Below are positions 1-7,691 of a DNA stretch of 64,000 nucleotides, piece by piece. Location: contig NZ_WNKW01000004.1 of assembly GCF_009720775.1 (NCBI RefSeq), positions 372,001 to 436,000 on the forward strand, given 5' to 3'. Under the pieces are notes generated by a model. The model did not search any database. It was not told the DNA's origin and saw nothing but the letters and a program-made list of their open reading frames with translations. The position numbers and the translations under genes were made by a program. The stretch's first letter is position 1, and the number at the start of each line of letters is the position of its first letter. Source of the DNA: Pseudoduganella danionis. Lineage in GTDB: Bacteria > Pseudomonadota > Gammaproteobacteria > Burkholderiales > Burkholderiaceae_D.

Positions 1-450
1 CTGAAGCAGCTGGTGGCGCGCTACAACATCAAGCCGGAGAACATCCTCGGTCACAACGATATTGCGCCCCAGCGCAAGCAGGACCCGGGGCCCATGTTCC
101 CGTGGAAGCAGCTGGCCGATGCGGGATTGCTGGCGTGGCCCGAACCTAGCCGCGTGGGCGCACGCCTGCCCCTCTTTACGGAGCAGCTACCCGATGTGGC
201 GTGGTTCCAGCGCAAACTGGCGCAGGTGGGCTATGCCACGCCTCAGACGGGCGAGCTGGATCAGGCCACGCGCAATGTGCTGGTGGTGTTCCAGTCCAAG
301 TACCGCCAGTCGCTGTATGACGGTACGCCGGACGCGGAAACGGCCGCACTGCTCGATGTGCTGACCAGCCCTGTGCCGGAACTGCCCGTGCCAACACCGG
401 CACCCGTGGCAGCCAGCGCAGCTCTGCCACGCAGCACGTCCAGCCGATAG
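1..450 (+). CDS. N-acetylmuramoyl-L-alanine amidase (AmiD/AmpD type), 3' part
   Basis: The reading frame is open from base 1, so the N-terminus lies outside the window and about 149 residues are visible. The first part carries GHNDIAP followed by K-x-DPG, matching the C-terminal end of an Amidase_2 zinc domain that cleaves the MurNAc-L-Ala bond of peptidoglycan. A PG_binding_1-like helical domain follows (motif GELDQATRNVLVVFQ), then a Pro/Ala-rich tail. This order, amidase then peptidoglycan-binding domain, is the AmiD layout, not that of cytosolic AmpD. The gene ends 11 bases before a D-Ala-D-Ala dipeptidase gene on the same strand, so the two probably form a cell-wall turnover operon. Localisation cannot be judged without the N-terminus. 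Confidence 0.82.
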   Translation: MKQLVARYNIKPENILGHNDIAPQRKQDPGPMFPWKQLADAGLLAWPEPSRVGARLPLFTEQLPDVAWFQRKLAQVGYATPQTGELDQATRNVLVVFQSKYRQSLYDGTPDAETAALLDVLTSPVPELPVPTPAPVAASAALPRSTSSR

Positions 451-461
451 GGAGCCGCGCC

Positions 462-1085
462 ATGACCATCACCAGCGCAAGTACTCTGCCTTGCGAAGCC
501 ATCGATGGCCATGCGGCTTTCCGCCACCTCAATAGCATCGAAGGCATAGCGGTCGATCTGCGCTATGCCACGCCGGATAATTTTGTGGGCCGCGACCTGT
601 ATAACCCGCTCGATTGCGCCTGGCTGCACAGGGATGCGGCTGCCGCGCTGGAACAGGCAGTAGCATGGCTGGCGCGCCAGCGCCCCGGCTACCGCCTGCT
701 GATACTCGATGCGCTGCGCCCGCAGCGGGTACAGGAACAGTTGTGGCAGACCTTGCAGGGTACGGATTTGCTGGGCTATATCGCCGAACCGGTGCGCGGC
801 TCCATCCATTCCTTCGGCATGGCGCTCGATCTGACCATCGTCGATGAAGCGGGGCAGGAACTGGATATGGGCACGGCGTTCGATGACCTGTCCGAGCGCT
901 CGCAGCCAGCGCTGGAAACGGTGATGCTGGAGCGGGGCGAGCTGACGCGCGCCCAGTGCGACAACCGCCACCTGCTGCGCAATGCCATGCTGCTGGCCGG
1001 CTTTTACGGCATCAACAGCGAGTGGTGGCATTTCGATTGCGGCGACCGCCAGCATGTGCGGCGCACCTACACGCGCGTGCTCTAG
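462..1085 (+). CDS. ddpX: D-alanyl-D-alanine dipeptidase, VanX/DdpX family
   Basis: This 207-residue protein belongs to the zinc dipeptidases that split D-Ala-D-Ala. The family signature SxHxxGxAxD is present (zinc ligands His116 and Asp123), as is ExWH (base Glu187, ligand His190). Arg86 in DALRPQ fits the transition-state arginine of VanX. No signal peptide is seen, so it probably acts in the cytoplasm on dipeptide recovered from the wall. It follows the amidase gene by 11 bases and faces dacB. There is no vanHA-like ligase or regulator nearby, so I read it as a recycling enzyme and not a glycopeptide-resistance gene. Confidence 0.88.
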   Translation: MTITSASTLPCEAIDGHAAFRHLNSIEGIAVDLRYATPDNFVGRDLYNPLDCAWLHRDAAAALEQAVAWLARQRPGYRLLILDALRPQRVQEQLWQTLQGTDLLGYIAEPVRGSIHSFGMALDLTIVDEAGQELDMGTAFDDLSERSQPALETVMLERGELTRAQCDNRHLLRNAMLLAGFYGINSEWWHFDCGDRQHVRRTYTRVL

Positions 1086-1115
1086 CGGCTACGCGGCATC
1101 ATCAGAGCACAATCA

Positions 1116-2594
1116 TCAGGGCGCCGAGCGCGCCACCCATTCGATCAGGCCATCGAGGACATTGCGCCCCGCGCCACCGGCCACATGTTCGTCATTGAGG
1201 AAGGCTACTACCACGCAGGGCTGGTTGGCCGCATCGTAGACATAGCCGGCAATCGCCGTAATGCCGTTCAGCGTACCCGTCTTGATACGGGCACGGCGCG
1301 TGGCCGGGCTATCCTTGAGGCGTTTGCGCATGGTGCCATCGGTGCCGGCGATCGGCAGCGCGGCGAGGAATTCCGGCATCCATGGGCTGCGCAGGCCGGC
1401 CTGCAGCACGGCCGCCATCTGCGCCGGCGTGGCACGCTCGAGCCGTGACAGGCCGGAACCATTTTCCAGTACCAGCCCGTCGGCGCTGATGCGCTGCGAT
1501 TGCAGCCAGCCACGGATGGCCAGATCGGCCCGCATCTGGGTGCTGGCCACACTGTCGTCGGCCGGTAACGGCTTGCTGCCCAGCGCTGCATCGGCCTGCA
1601 GGCTGCCCAGCATCAGGTAGACGGTGCGGGCGAGGGTGTTATCGGAGTGCTTGTTCACATCGCGCAGCACTTCGGGCAACGAGCGTGACTGGTGTTCGGC
1701 CAGCAAACGGCTGTCCGGTGCCAGACCTGCCGCTTCGGCCTCGCGTACCTCGCCACTCAGGCTGCCGCCCAGCTTGCGCCACTGGGCGCGCAGCAGACGG
1801 GCCAGAAAATCGTGGTGGTCGAGCACGTCGAGACTGGTGGAGCGGTTGCAGTTGCGCGGGTAGCGGCCATGCAGAATCACCGTCAGCTGGTCGCCACGGC
1901 GGCGTACTTCCGGCGTGCGCCAGTCTTTTTCCCAGCTGGCGCAGGGTGCATCGACCAGTTGCAGATCGGCCTTGACGCTGACCTGCTCCAGCTCCGGCAG
2001 CATCACCACCGATAGTTCGCTGGCGCTGGCACGCAGTTCCACCCGCAGCAGATTGCTGTGGGTGAGCAGCGCATCGGGGATCACGTTGTAATAGGCCCAA
2101 GGGAATTCGTCGAACGGCGGCTGGCCCAGATCGGGGCGGGCCGGCTGGAAGAGCTGGCGGTCCAGTATCACGTCACCCTTGATCTTGCGTATGCCCTGAT
2201 TGCGCAAGGCCTGCAGCAGATGCAGCAGCACGTCTTCATTGAGATCGACATCGGCACCACCGCGCACGATCAGATCGCCTTTGAGTACGCCATGATCGAT
2301 ATCTGCCGTGGTGCCCAGCTCGGTGCGGGCGCGGAAGGCTGGTCCCAGTTGTTCCAGCGCAGCCAGCGTGGTAATCAGCTTCATGGTGGAGGCGGGCTGC
2401 ATGCTCTGGCTGCTGTTATGGTCGATCAGCGTCTGGTTGCCGCGCATGACGACGATGCCTGCCGCCTGCTGCGGAATATTGGCAGTGCTCAGCAGGGTGC
2501 TGATCGCTTCGGGCAGGTCGGCCGCCATTGCGCCGCGCGTCAATACGGCAGTGGCAGTGAACAGGGCAGCGAGGATGGTACGGCGTAGCAACAT
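1116..2594 (-). CDS. dacB: D-Ala-D-Ala carboxypeptidase/endopeptidase, PBP4 class
   Basis: This 492-residue penicillin-binding protein of peptidase family S13 removes terminal D-Ala and cuts peptide cross-links in the periplasm. It has an N-terminal signal peptide ending near AMA-A. All three serine-enzyme motifs are visible: SxxK as Ser69-Thr-Met-Lys72, SxN as SDN in KHSDNTLAR, and KTG in IKTGTLNG near the C-terminus. The length fits PBP4, with the domain insertion between SxxK and SxN. It starts 22 bases after the fused spmAB gene on the same strand, so the two are probably co-transcribed. Confidence 0.9.
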   Translation of the reverse strand: MLLRRTILAALFTATAVLTRGAMAADLPEAISTLLSTANIPQQAAGIVVMRGNQTLIDHNSSQSMQPASTMKLITTLAALEQLGPAFRARTELGTTADIDHGVLKGDLIVRGGADVDLNEDVLLHLLQALRNQGIRKIKGDVILDRQLFQPARPDLGQPPFDEFPWAYYNVIPDALLTHSNLLRVELRASASELSVVMLPELEQVSVKADLQLVDAPCASWEKDWRTPEVRRRGDQLTVILHGRYPRNCNRSTSLDVLDHHDFLARLLRAQWRKLGGSLSGEVREAEAAGLAPDSRLLAEHQSRSLPEVLRDVNKHSDNTLARTVYLMLGSLQADAALGSKPLPADDSVASTQMRADLAIRGWLQSQRISADGLVLENGSGLSRLERATPAQMAAVLQAGLRSPWMPEFLAALPIAGTDGTMRKRLKDSPATRRARIKTGTLNGITAIAGYVYDAANQPCVVVAFLNDEHVAGGAGRNVLDGLIEWVARSAP

Positions 2595-2616
2595 GGTGCA
2601 GGCTCTCTTGCGCTAA

Positions 2617-3855
2617 TCAGTGGAAGAACACATAGGCGACGAAAATCGCCGCAATCACGCCGGCCAGATCGGCGATCAGGCCGCAGGAGATGGCGTAGCG
2701 GGTTTTGCGTATGCCTACCGAACCGAAATACAGCGCGACGATGTAGAAGGTAGTATCGGCCGAGCCGTTGAACACGCAGGCCAGCCGGCCGACGAAGGAA
2801 TCCACGCCATATTGGCGCATGGTGTCTATCATCATGGCCTTGGCGGCGCTGCCGCTCAGGGGCTTCATTAGCGCGGTGGGCAGGGCCGGCACGAAATCGG
2901 CGTTGACGCCTAGCTGGGCGAAGATCCAGCCAAAACCTTCGATGACGTAGTTGAGCACACCCGCATTGCGGATCACGCTGATCGCCACCAGCATCCCCAC
3001 CAGATAGGGAATCACGGTGATGGAAGTCTGGATGCCACCTTTGGCCCCTTCGATGAACGCTTCATAGACATTCACCTTGCGCCGCAAGGCGCCGATGATG
3101 AAGCCGACGATCACCAGCAGCAGCACCAGATTGCTGAAGACTTTGGAGACCAGTTCGATTTCCTGCTTGCTCAGGTAGTGGGTGAAGTACCACACCACGC
3201 CCGCAATGGCGGCCGTCATGCCGCCCAGCCAGCCCATGACCACCGTGTTGAACAGGTTGATGCGCTGGCGGATAGACACCGCAGTGATGCCCGTGACGGT
3301 GGCCACATAGGTAGCGATCATGCAGGGGATGAAGATGTCGGACGGATCGGCCGCACCGAGGATGGAGCGCTGCGCCATGATGGCCAGCGGGATCAGCGTC
3401 AGGCCCGAGGTATGCAGCACCAGAAACATGATCTGCGCATCGGTCGGTTCGTCCTTGCTGGGGTTGAGTGTCTGCAGGCTCTCCATGGCCTTCAGGCCGA
3501 ACGGTGTGGCGGCATTGTCGAGGCCCAGCAGGTTGGCCGAAAAATTCATCACCATGTGGCCGGTGGCCGGATGCTGCGACGGTACGCCGGGGAAGATGCG
3601 CGAGAAGAAAGGCGCAATCAGACGCGCCAGCAGATCGATGGCGCCGGCCTTTTCGCCGATGTTCATAATGCCCAGCCACAGCGTCATCACGCCGGCCAGC
3701 GGCAGGGCGATATCCATCACGCCGGTGCGGGCCGAATCGAAGGTGCCGTCGATGATGCGCTTGAAGATTTCCGTGTCGCCGGACAGCAGGAACTGCGCCA
3801 CGGCGGCAATGAAGCCGATCAGGAAAAAGCCGGACCAGATGTAATTGAGCGACAT
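2617..3855 (-). CDS. Fused spore maturation protein SpmA-SpmB (nucleoside recognition/Gate domains)
   Basis: This membrane protein of about 412 residues has two nucleoside-recognition (Gate) domains in tandem. The first half resembles SpmA (motifs GIMNIGEKAG, SANLLGLDNAATPFG) and the second SpmB (motifs ALPTALMKPLSGSAAK, GSADTTFYIVALYFGS). About ten hydrophobic segments are visible. I chose the ATG at 3853-3855, which reads MSLNYIW. The same frame stays open upstream to 4119, but that stretch is not hydrophobic and overlaps the divergent transporter gene. In Bacillus, spmA and spmB are separate genes next to a dacB and act in spore-core dehydration. This organism should not form spores, so the real substrate is unknown. 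It probably forms an operon with dacB. Confidence 0.86.
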   Translation of the reverse strand: MSLNYIWSGFFLIGFIAAVAQFLLSGDTEIFKRIIDGTFDSARTGVMDIALPLAGVMTLWLGIMNIGEKAGAIDLLARLIAPFFSRIFPGVPSQHPATGHMVMNFSANLLGLDNAATPFGLKAMESLQTLNPSKDEPTDAQIMFLVLHTSGLTLIPLAIMAQRSILGAADPSDIFIPCMIATYVATVTGITAVSIRQRINLFNTVVMGWLGGMTAAIAGVVWYFTHYLSKQEIELVSKVFSNLVLLLVIVGFIIGALRRKVNVYEAFIEGAKGGIQTSITVIPYLVGMLVAISVIRNAGVLNYVIEGFGWIFAQLGVNADFVPALPTALMKPLSGSAAKAMMIDTMRQYGVDSFVGRLACVFNGSADTTFYIVALYFGSVGIRKTRYAISCGLIADLAGVIAAIFVAYVFFH

Positions 3856-3964
3856 ATCGGCAAAAAAGTGGGAAAGACAGGCCAAGTATAGCGGCTGGGA
3901 GTGGGTATGCTGGTCAAAAAAGTTATAAGCTGCCGCTTTAGTTTGCGGATGTGGGAAAGCGGGT

Positions 3965-5689
3965 ATGTGGAAACGAGTGGTGGTGGCCGGATGGGCACTG
4001 GTAGGCATGCTATGCGCGCCTGCGCAGGCGCAGGTGCCGGAAAGAGTGCCGGAGAAAGTACTGCATGCGTTTCTGAGCACGGGCGAGACGGGGCTGGACC
4101 CGGCCGTGGCGTCCGACATTGCCAGTCTGAGTTTGCTGGAAAACTTGTTCGACCCGCTGCTGCGCTATGACTATCTGGCGCGCCCCGTGCAGCTGCAGCC
4201 GAATACGCTGACGGCCATGCCGGAAGTGACGGATCAGGGGCTGACCTATACCTTCCATCTGCGCCAAGATGTGTACTTCACGCCCGATCCCGCCTTCAAG
4301 GGGCAGCGGCGGCAGGTGACGGCGCAGGATTATGTGTACAGCCTGAAGCGGCTGTATGACCCCGTGCTGAAGTCGCCGTGGCTGTTTCTGCTCGACGGCA
4401 AACTGGCTGGCGATGCGGCGCTCAAGCAGCAGTTCAGCTACGAGCGCGAGATCGCCGGTCTGCAGGCGCCTGACCGCTTCACTTTGCGCATCCGTCTGAC
4501 GGCGCCTGATCCGAATTTCCTGTTCTATCTGGCCACGCCTGCCACGGCGGTGGTGGCGCGCGAAGTGATGCAGGCCTATGGCGCGCAGGCGGGCAATCAT
4601 CCGGTCGGCACGGGGCCGTTCGTGATGGGGCAGTGGAAGCATAGCGATCGCATTACTTTGCTGGCCAACCGTCAGTTCCGGCCCGTCAGCTATCAGGGCC
4701 GGCGCGTGCCGCTGCTGGACCGTATCGACCTGCGCATCGTCGAGGAATACCAGTCGCGCGTGCTGGGCTTCCTGAATGGTGAATTTGATTTCCTCGAACA
4801 GTTGCCCGAATCGATGAAGGATATGGTGCTGACAGCCGACGCCCAGCCCACGCTGCAGCCCGCGCTGGCGGCGCGCGGCATCGTGCTGTCGCCCTTCCCT
4901 GTGCTGCAGACCTACTACATGTGGATGAACATGGAAGACCCGCTGATCGGCGGCTACAGCAAGGACAAGCTGGCGCTGCGCCGTGCCATCGCCATGTCCT
5001 ACAACAGCGCGGAAGATGTGGCGCTGCTGAAGAAGGGACTGGCCGTGGCAGCGCAGACGCCGCTGCCGCCGAATGTGCGCGGCTACGATCCGGCCTACCG
5101 CAGCCCTGTGCCCTACGATCCGGCGCTGGCGCTGGCGCAGGCGCTGCTGGAGCGCTATGGCTACCGCAAGGGCGCGGACGGCTTCCGCACCCAGCCGGAC
5201 GGCAAGCCGCTGACGCTGGTGATGCATAGCGAAGCCTCGACGGTGGGACGGTTGCGCGACGAGTTATGGCGCAAGAATTTGAACGCGATCGGTTTGCGCG
5301 TGCAGTTCAAGAGCGACAAGAAGACGGAGATCATCAAGGCCTCGCGGCTCGGTTCCGTGATGATGTTCGAGACTAACTGGGTGGCCGATTTCCCCGATGG
5401 CGACAATTTCTACCAGTTACTGTATGGCGCCAACCGTGGCCGCGCCAATTACGCGCGCTTCAACCTGCCGGCCTACAACCAGCGTTACGAAGAAAGCCGC
5501 CAGCTCGGCGATACGCCGCGCCGCACGGCGCTGTACCGCGATCTGGCCGACATCCTGCATGCCTATACGCCATGGGTGCTGCTGACCCATCCCGTCTCGG
5601 CCGACCTGCAGCAGCCATGGCTGCTGCACTACCGCCGCCACCCGGTGGAACTGACCAACTGGCGCTATCTGGATATCGCGCCGCATTAG
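3965..5689 (+). CDS. Periplasmic oligopeptide/dipeptide-binding protein (SBP family 5)
   Basis: This 574-residue extracellular solute-binding protein of the OppA/DppA type begins with a signal peptide cleaved near AQA-Q. Family 5 features include the early motif LDPAVASDIASLSLLENLFDPL, shortened here to its core ENLFDPL, and the conserved NHPVGTGPFV. Its likely role is to bind peptides or similar solutes for an ABC importer. No permease or ATPase genes adjoin it, so the partner must be elsewhere or shared. It is divergent from spmAB and ends 3 bases from the convergent ORF6N gene. Substrate cannot be told from sequence. Confidence 0.86.
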   Translation: MWKRVVVAGWALVGMLCAPAQAQVPERVPEKVLHAFLSTGETGLDPAVASDIASLSLLENLFDPLLRYDYLARPVQLQPNTLTAMPEVTDQGLTYTFHLRQDVYFTPDPAFKGQRRQVTAQDYVYSLKRLYDPVLKSPWLFLLDGKLAGDAALKQQFSYEREIAGLQAPDRFTLRIRLTAPDPNFLFYLATPATAVVAREVMQAYGAQAGNHPVGTGPFVMGQWKHSDRITLLANRQFRPVSYQGRRVPLLDRIDLRIVEEYQSRVLGFLNGEFDFLEQLPESMKDMVLTADAQPTLQPALAARGIVLSPFPVLQTYYMWMNMEDPLIGGYSKDKLALRRAIAMSYNSAEDVALLKKGLAVAAQTPLPPNVRGYDPAYRSPVPYDPALALAQALLERYGYRKGADGFRTQPDGKPLTLVMHSEASTVGRLRDELWRKNLNAIGLRVQFKSDKKTEIIKASRLGSVMMFETNWVADFPDGDNFYQLLYGANRGRANYARFNLPAYNQRYEESRQLGDTPRRTALYRDLADILHAYTPWVLLTHPVSADLQQPWLLHYRRHPVELTNWRYLDIAPH

Positions 5690-5691
5690 GC

Positions 5692-6276
5692 CTAGCGAAG
5701 ATCTGTAGGCTTGGCCGGCTGCTTGTCTGTGATGATGAAGCCTATCGGTCGCTTCGTGGTTTCCTTGGTCGTCATCAGGGCGCGCAAAGTTGTGATGATC
5801 GCTTTTAGTTCATCGCGGGTATGGCGCTCGAATGTCTCTTGCCTAAGTGTGAGTAGATCGGCGTGGTTTTCCAGTTCGTTCAGGCGTGCAGCCAGTTCCT
5901 CGTGTGAAGTGATGATTTCACGTAAGCGGACAAAGGCACGGACGATGTAGATTCCAGCCGCGATGGCTTGTGTAGATGCCAGAACATTTGCGGCCTGCAT
6001 CGCGCCATGTTCCGTAAAAGCATAGGGCAGTACTTTGGAGAATTTCAAGTGCACGAGGTGGTCGCAATTTGCGACCACTTCCTGCTTCTCGATATGGCTA
6101 AGCTGCCACATAAAGTCCATTGGAAAACGTGCCCGATTGCGTTTGACCTGTTCGTTAAGGCGTTTGGTTGGTACGCCATAAAGCTTCGCAAGATCAGTAT
6201 CGAGGATGACTCTTTGCTCCCTGATGATGAGGATGCGATGATCAATATCGGGCGCTAATAACTCCGGTGTGCTCAT
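5692..6276 (-). CDS. ORF6N domain protein (phage/mobile-element type DNA-binding protein)
   Basis: This 194-residue protein starts with an ORF6N domain (residues about 10-95), seen in motifs RVILDTDLAKLYGV, RNRARFPMDFMWQL and AFTEHGAMQAANVL. This domain is common in phage anti-repressors and in genes of mobile elements, and is thought to bind DNA. The C-terminal half is helical, with a possible coiled coil (LAARLNELENHADLL). Its base composition is visibly poorer in GC than the flanking genes, which suggests transfer. No integrase or other phage genes are near. It sits between the solute-binding protein and the 6S RNA candidate. Target and function are unknown. Confidence 0.8.
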   Translation of the reverse strand: MSTPELLAPDIDHRILIIREQRVILDTDLAKLYGVPTKRLNEQVKRNRARFPMDFMWQLSHIEKQEVVANCDHLVHLKFSKVLPYAFTEHGAMQAANVLASTQAIAAGIYIVRAFVRLREIITSHEELAARLNELENHADLLTLRQETFERHTRDELKAIITTLRALMTTKETTKRPIGFIITDKQPAKPTDLR

Positions 6277-6442
6277 TTTGTCGGCCTTAAGGAAAATTTT
6301 TTCGGAGATATCCGTCGGGTGCGCATTGCGGGTGATTCTGTCGATATTGATCCGTTCAGGGTGCCGGCTTTTTGAGCTTGAATAAGTGCGAAAGCCTTGG
6401 AATTAAAAGAGTAAGCGCGATTTTTCCCAACAAAAAAATAAT

Positions 6443-6472
6443 TTGTGCGGCGCACAAATATTGTGGTATAGT
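6443..6472 (+). promoter_or_regulatory. Sigma-70-type promoter with palindrome over the -35 box
   Basis: A -35 element TTGTGC (6443-6448) and a -10 element TATAGT (6467-6472) are spaced by 18 bases. The -35 lies inside a perfect inverted repeat, TTGTGC-GGC-GCACAA (6443-6457), which could be an operator. Transcription would start near 6479, the 5' end of the structured RNA described next. Confidence 0.6.
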
Positions 6473-6478
6473 TTGTCT

Positions 6479-6656
6479 GTGGTTGAGGTTTGCAATGCAG
6501 ACAGTCCCACGCCCGAGGCTAGCGCCGCGGTTCGCTTGGTGTAAGAGCGCATCGCAGCAAATAGAGAGCGCGGGCTTGTAATTCCGGATACGTTGGTCGA
6601 TTTACACGCTGGAGGCACCTGGCAGATAGTCCTGGGCGTCCATGCAACCGGTTCAC
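6479..6656 (+). ncRNA. ssrS: Probable 6S RNA
   Basis: This 178-base non-coding stretch follows a good promoter and folds as a long, interrupted hairpin. GTG (6479-6481) can pair with CAC (6654-6656), GGTTTGCA (6487-6494) with TGCAACC (6643-6649, one bulge), and ACGCCC (6509-6514) with GGGCGT (6634-6639). Short blocks recall E. coli 6S RNA as I remember it: AGTCCC on the 5' side of the central bubble and CGCGGTT then GGTG near the apical stem. Length also fits (E. coli 184 nt). 6S RNA mimics an open promoter and holds sigma-70 RNA polymerase in stationary phase. I made no covariance-model search, so the identity is an inference. Bases 6277-6442 just upstream hold no gene that I can see. Confidence 0.58.
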
Positions 6657-6711
6657 TTTGCAGATAGCACTGGATCCGGCACGATTAAAGCATAGGTAAT
6701 ACATTGGAACG

Positions 6712-6737
6712 AGCCCGCAGCGATGCGGGCTTTTTTT
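6712..6737 (+). terminator. Rho-independent terminator
   Basis: A 7-bp GC-rich stem (AGCCCGC at 6712-6718, GCGGGCT at 6725-6731) is followed by a run of seven T. It lies about 55 bases after the 6S RNA candidate and would end its primary transcript before the arsR promoter. Confidence 0.8.
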
Positions 6738-6760
6738 ATTCCGGAACGGTTTTTATCTTC

Positions 6761-6788
6761 ATTTCGATAATATTTGAAATATCGAAAT
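6761..6788. promoter_or_regulatory. ArsR operator palindrome
   Basis: The inverted repeat ATTTCGATA (6761-6769) and TATCGAAAT (6780-6788) has 9-base perfect arms and a 10-base spacer. It lies 20 bases before the arsR start codon. This matches the position and dyad form of operators bound by ArsR/SmtB repressors, so arsR and the genes behind it are probably derepressed by arsenite. Confidence 0.75.
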
Positions 6789-6808
6789 GTAAACGCTATC
6801 ATGGCGTC

Positions 6809-7102
6809 ATGGATACCAAACAAGCATTGTCGGCGCTCGCTTCGCTGGCGCAGGAACACCGGCTGGCCGTTTTCCGCCTGCTGGTGCAGACGGGGCCGGA
6901 TGGGCTGGCGGCCAGCAAAATCGGCGAACAGCTGGCGCTGGCGCCCTCGTCCCTCTCTTTCCACCTGAAAGAACTCAGCCATGCTGGCCTGATCACCGCC
7001 CGCCAGCAGGGGCGCTTTCTGATCTATTCGGCCGATATCGGCGCCATGAATGGCCTGATCGGCTTCCTCACTGAAAACTGCTGCGGCGGCCAGCCATGCT
7101 AA
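6809..7102 (+). CDS. arsR: Arsenic-responsive repressor, ArsR/SmtB family
   Basis: This 97-residue winged-helix repressor would bind the palindrome just upstream and release it on binding As(III). I chose the ATG at 6809 (MDTKQAL), the normal start for the family. An in-frame extension to 6704 would run across the operator. The HTH lies around residues 30-65 (SKIGEQLALAPSSLSFHLKEL). It lacks the classic ELCVCDL metal site on helix 3. Instead it has a C-terminal CCGGQPC with Cys91, Cys92 and Cys97, like the arsenite site of the Acidithiobacillus-type ArsR. It heads arsRCBH. Confidence 0.9.
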   Translation: MDTKQALSALASLAQEHRLAVFRLLVQTGPDGLAASKIGEQLALAPSSLSFHLKELSHAGLITARQQGRFLIYSADIGAMNGLIGFLTENCCGGQPC

Positions 7103-7107
7103 CCAGC

Positions 7108-7181
7108 GGGGTCAGGTCGGGCAAATGTGCAGGCTCAGCTGTTCAAGTGCTTGAGGCTGCACATTTGCCCGACCTGACCCC
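7108..7181. repeat. REP-like perfect palindrome between arsR and arsC
   Basis: Two perfect 25-base arms (7108-7132 and 7157-7181) flank a 24-base centre, which itself contains a small hairpin (TCAAG-TG-CTTGA). The outer end reads GGGGTCAGGTCGGGCAAATG. The form, a long hairpin in an intergenic gap, is that of a REP/BIME element or a miniature mobile element. It splits the ars operon and could stabilise or attenuate the mRNA. No second copy was seen in this window. Confidence 0.8.
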
Positions 7182-7208
7182 GAATTTTTCTTCTTCACTC
7201 TGCCAACC

Positions 7209-7691
7209 ATGAACGTACTGTTTCTCTGCACGGGTAACTCGTGCCGCTCGCTGATTAGCGAAGCCACTTTCAACCATCTGGCACCGGCCGGCTGGCACGC
7301 GATCAGCGCAGGCAGCCAGCCCACCGGCGTGCTCAATGCGCAGGCACTGGCGCTGCTGGCCAGCAAAGGCATTGCGACCGATGGCTATTACAGCAAATCG
7401 TGGAACGACTTGCCGCTCACGCCCGATATCGTGATTACTGTGTGTGGCAGCGCTGCCGGCGAAACCTGCCCGGCCTATCTGGGCTCCGTGCTGCGCGCCC
7501 ACTGGGGCGTGGATGACCCTAGCCATGTGGTGGGCACGCAGGCTGAAATCGACGCGGCGTTCGAACGCGCCTATAAGCTGCTGCGTGGCCGCATCGAGGC
7601 GTTTCTGGCGCTGCCGCTGGATCAGCTAGTGACTGACCGCGCGGCGTTCAAGCAGGCGCTGGACCGTATCGGCCAGCTGGAGGCGCAATAA
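7209..7691 (+). CDS. arsC: Arsenate reductase, low-molecular-weight phosphatase type
   Basis: This 160-residue enzyme reduces As(V) to As(III) for export. The PTPase-like P-loop CTGNSCRS puts the nucleophile at Cys7. Cys79 and Cys87 ([10 protein letters not shown]) are placed to carry the disulphide cascade, and DDPSH supplies the catalytic Asp. This is the thioredoxin-linked ArsC fold and not the glutaredoxin-type plasmid R773 ArsC. The stop codon overlaps the arsB start by one base (TAATG), so translation is coupled. The REP-like palindrome lies just upstream. Confidence 0.9.
   Translation: MNVLFLCTGNSCRSLISEATFNHLAPAGWHAISAGSQPTGVLNAQALALLASKGIATDGYYSKSWNDLPLTPDIVITVCGSAAGETCPAYLGSVLRAHWGVDDPSHVVGTQAEIDAAFERAYKLLRGRIEAFLALPLDQLVTDRAAFKQALDRIGQLEAQ

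Noticed and set aside
462..1085. Vancomycin-resistance type vanX
   Set aside because: No vanH, vanA or vanRS genes adjoin it and the host should be Gram-negative; a wall-recycling DdpX role is simpler.
3856..4119. N-terminal extension of the SpmA-SpmB protein to 4119
   Set aside because: The extra 88 residues overlap the start of the divergent solute-binding protein gene and show no similarity to the family; the ATG at 3855 gives a normal N-terminus.
6521..6620. A tRNA-like stretch (CTTGTAAT loop and GGTCGATT) in the region 6479-6656
   Set aside because: The T-arm and acceptor stem cannot be paired, the anticodon loop is of the wrong size, and the 6S-like fold explains the region better.
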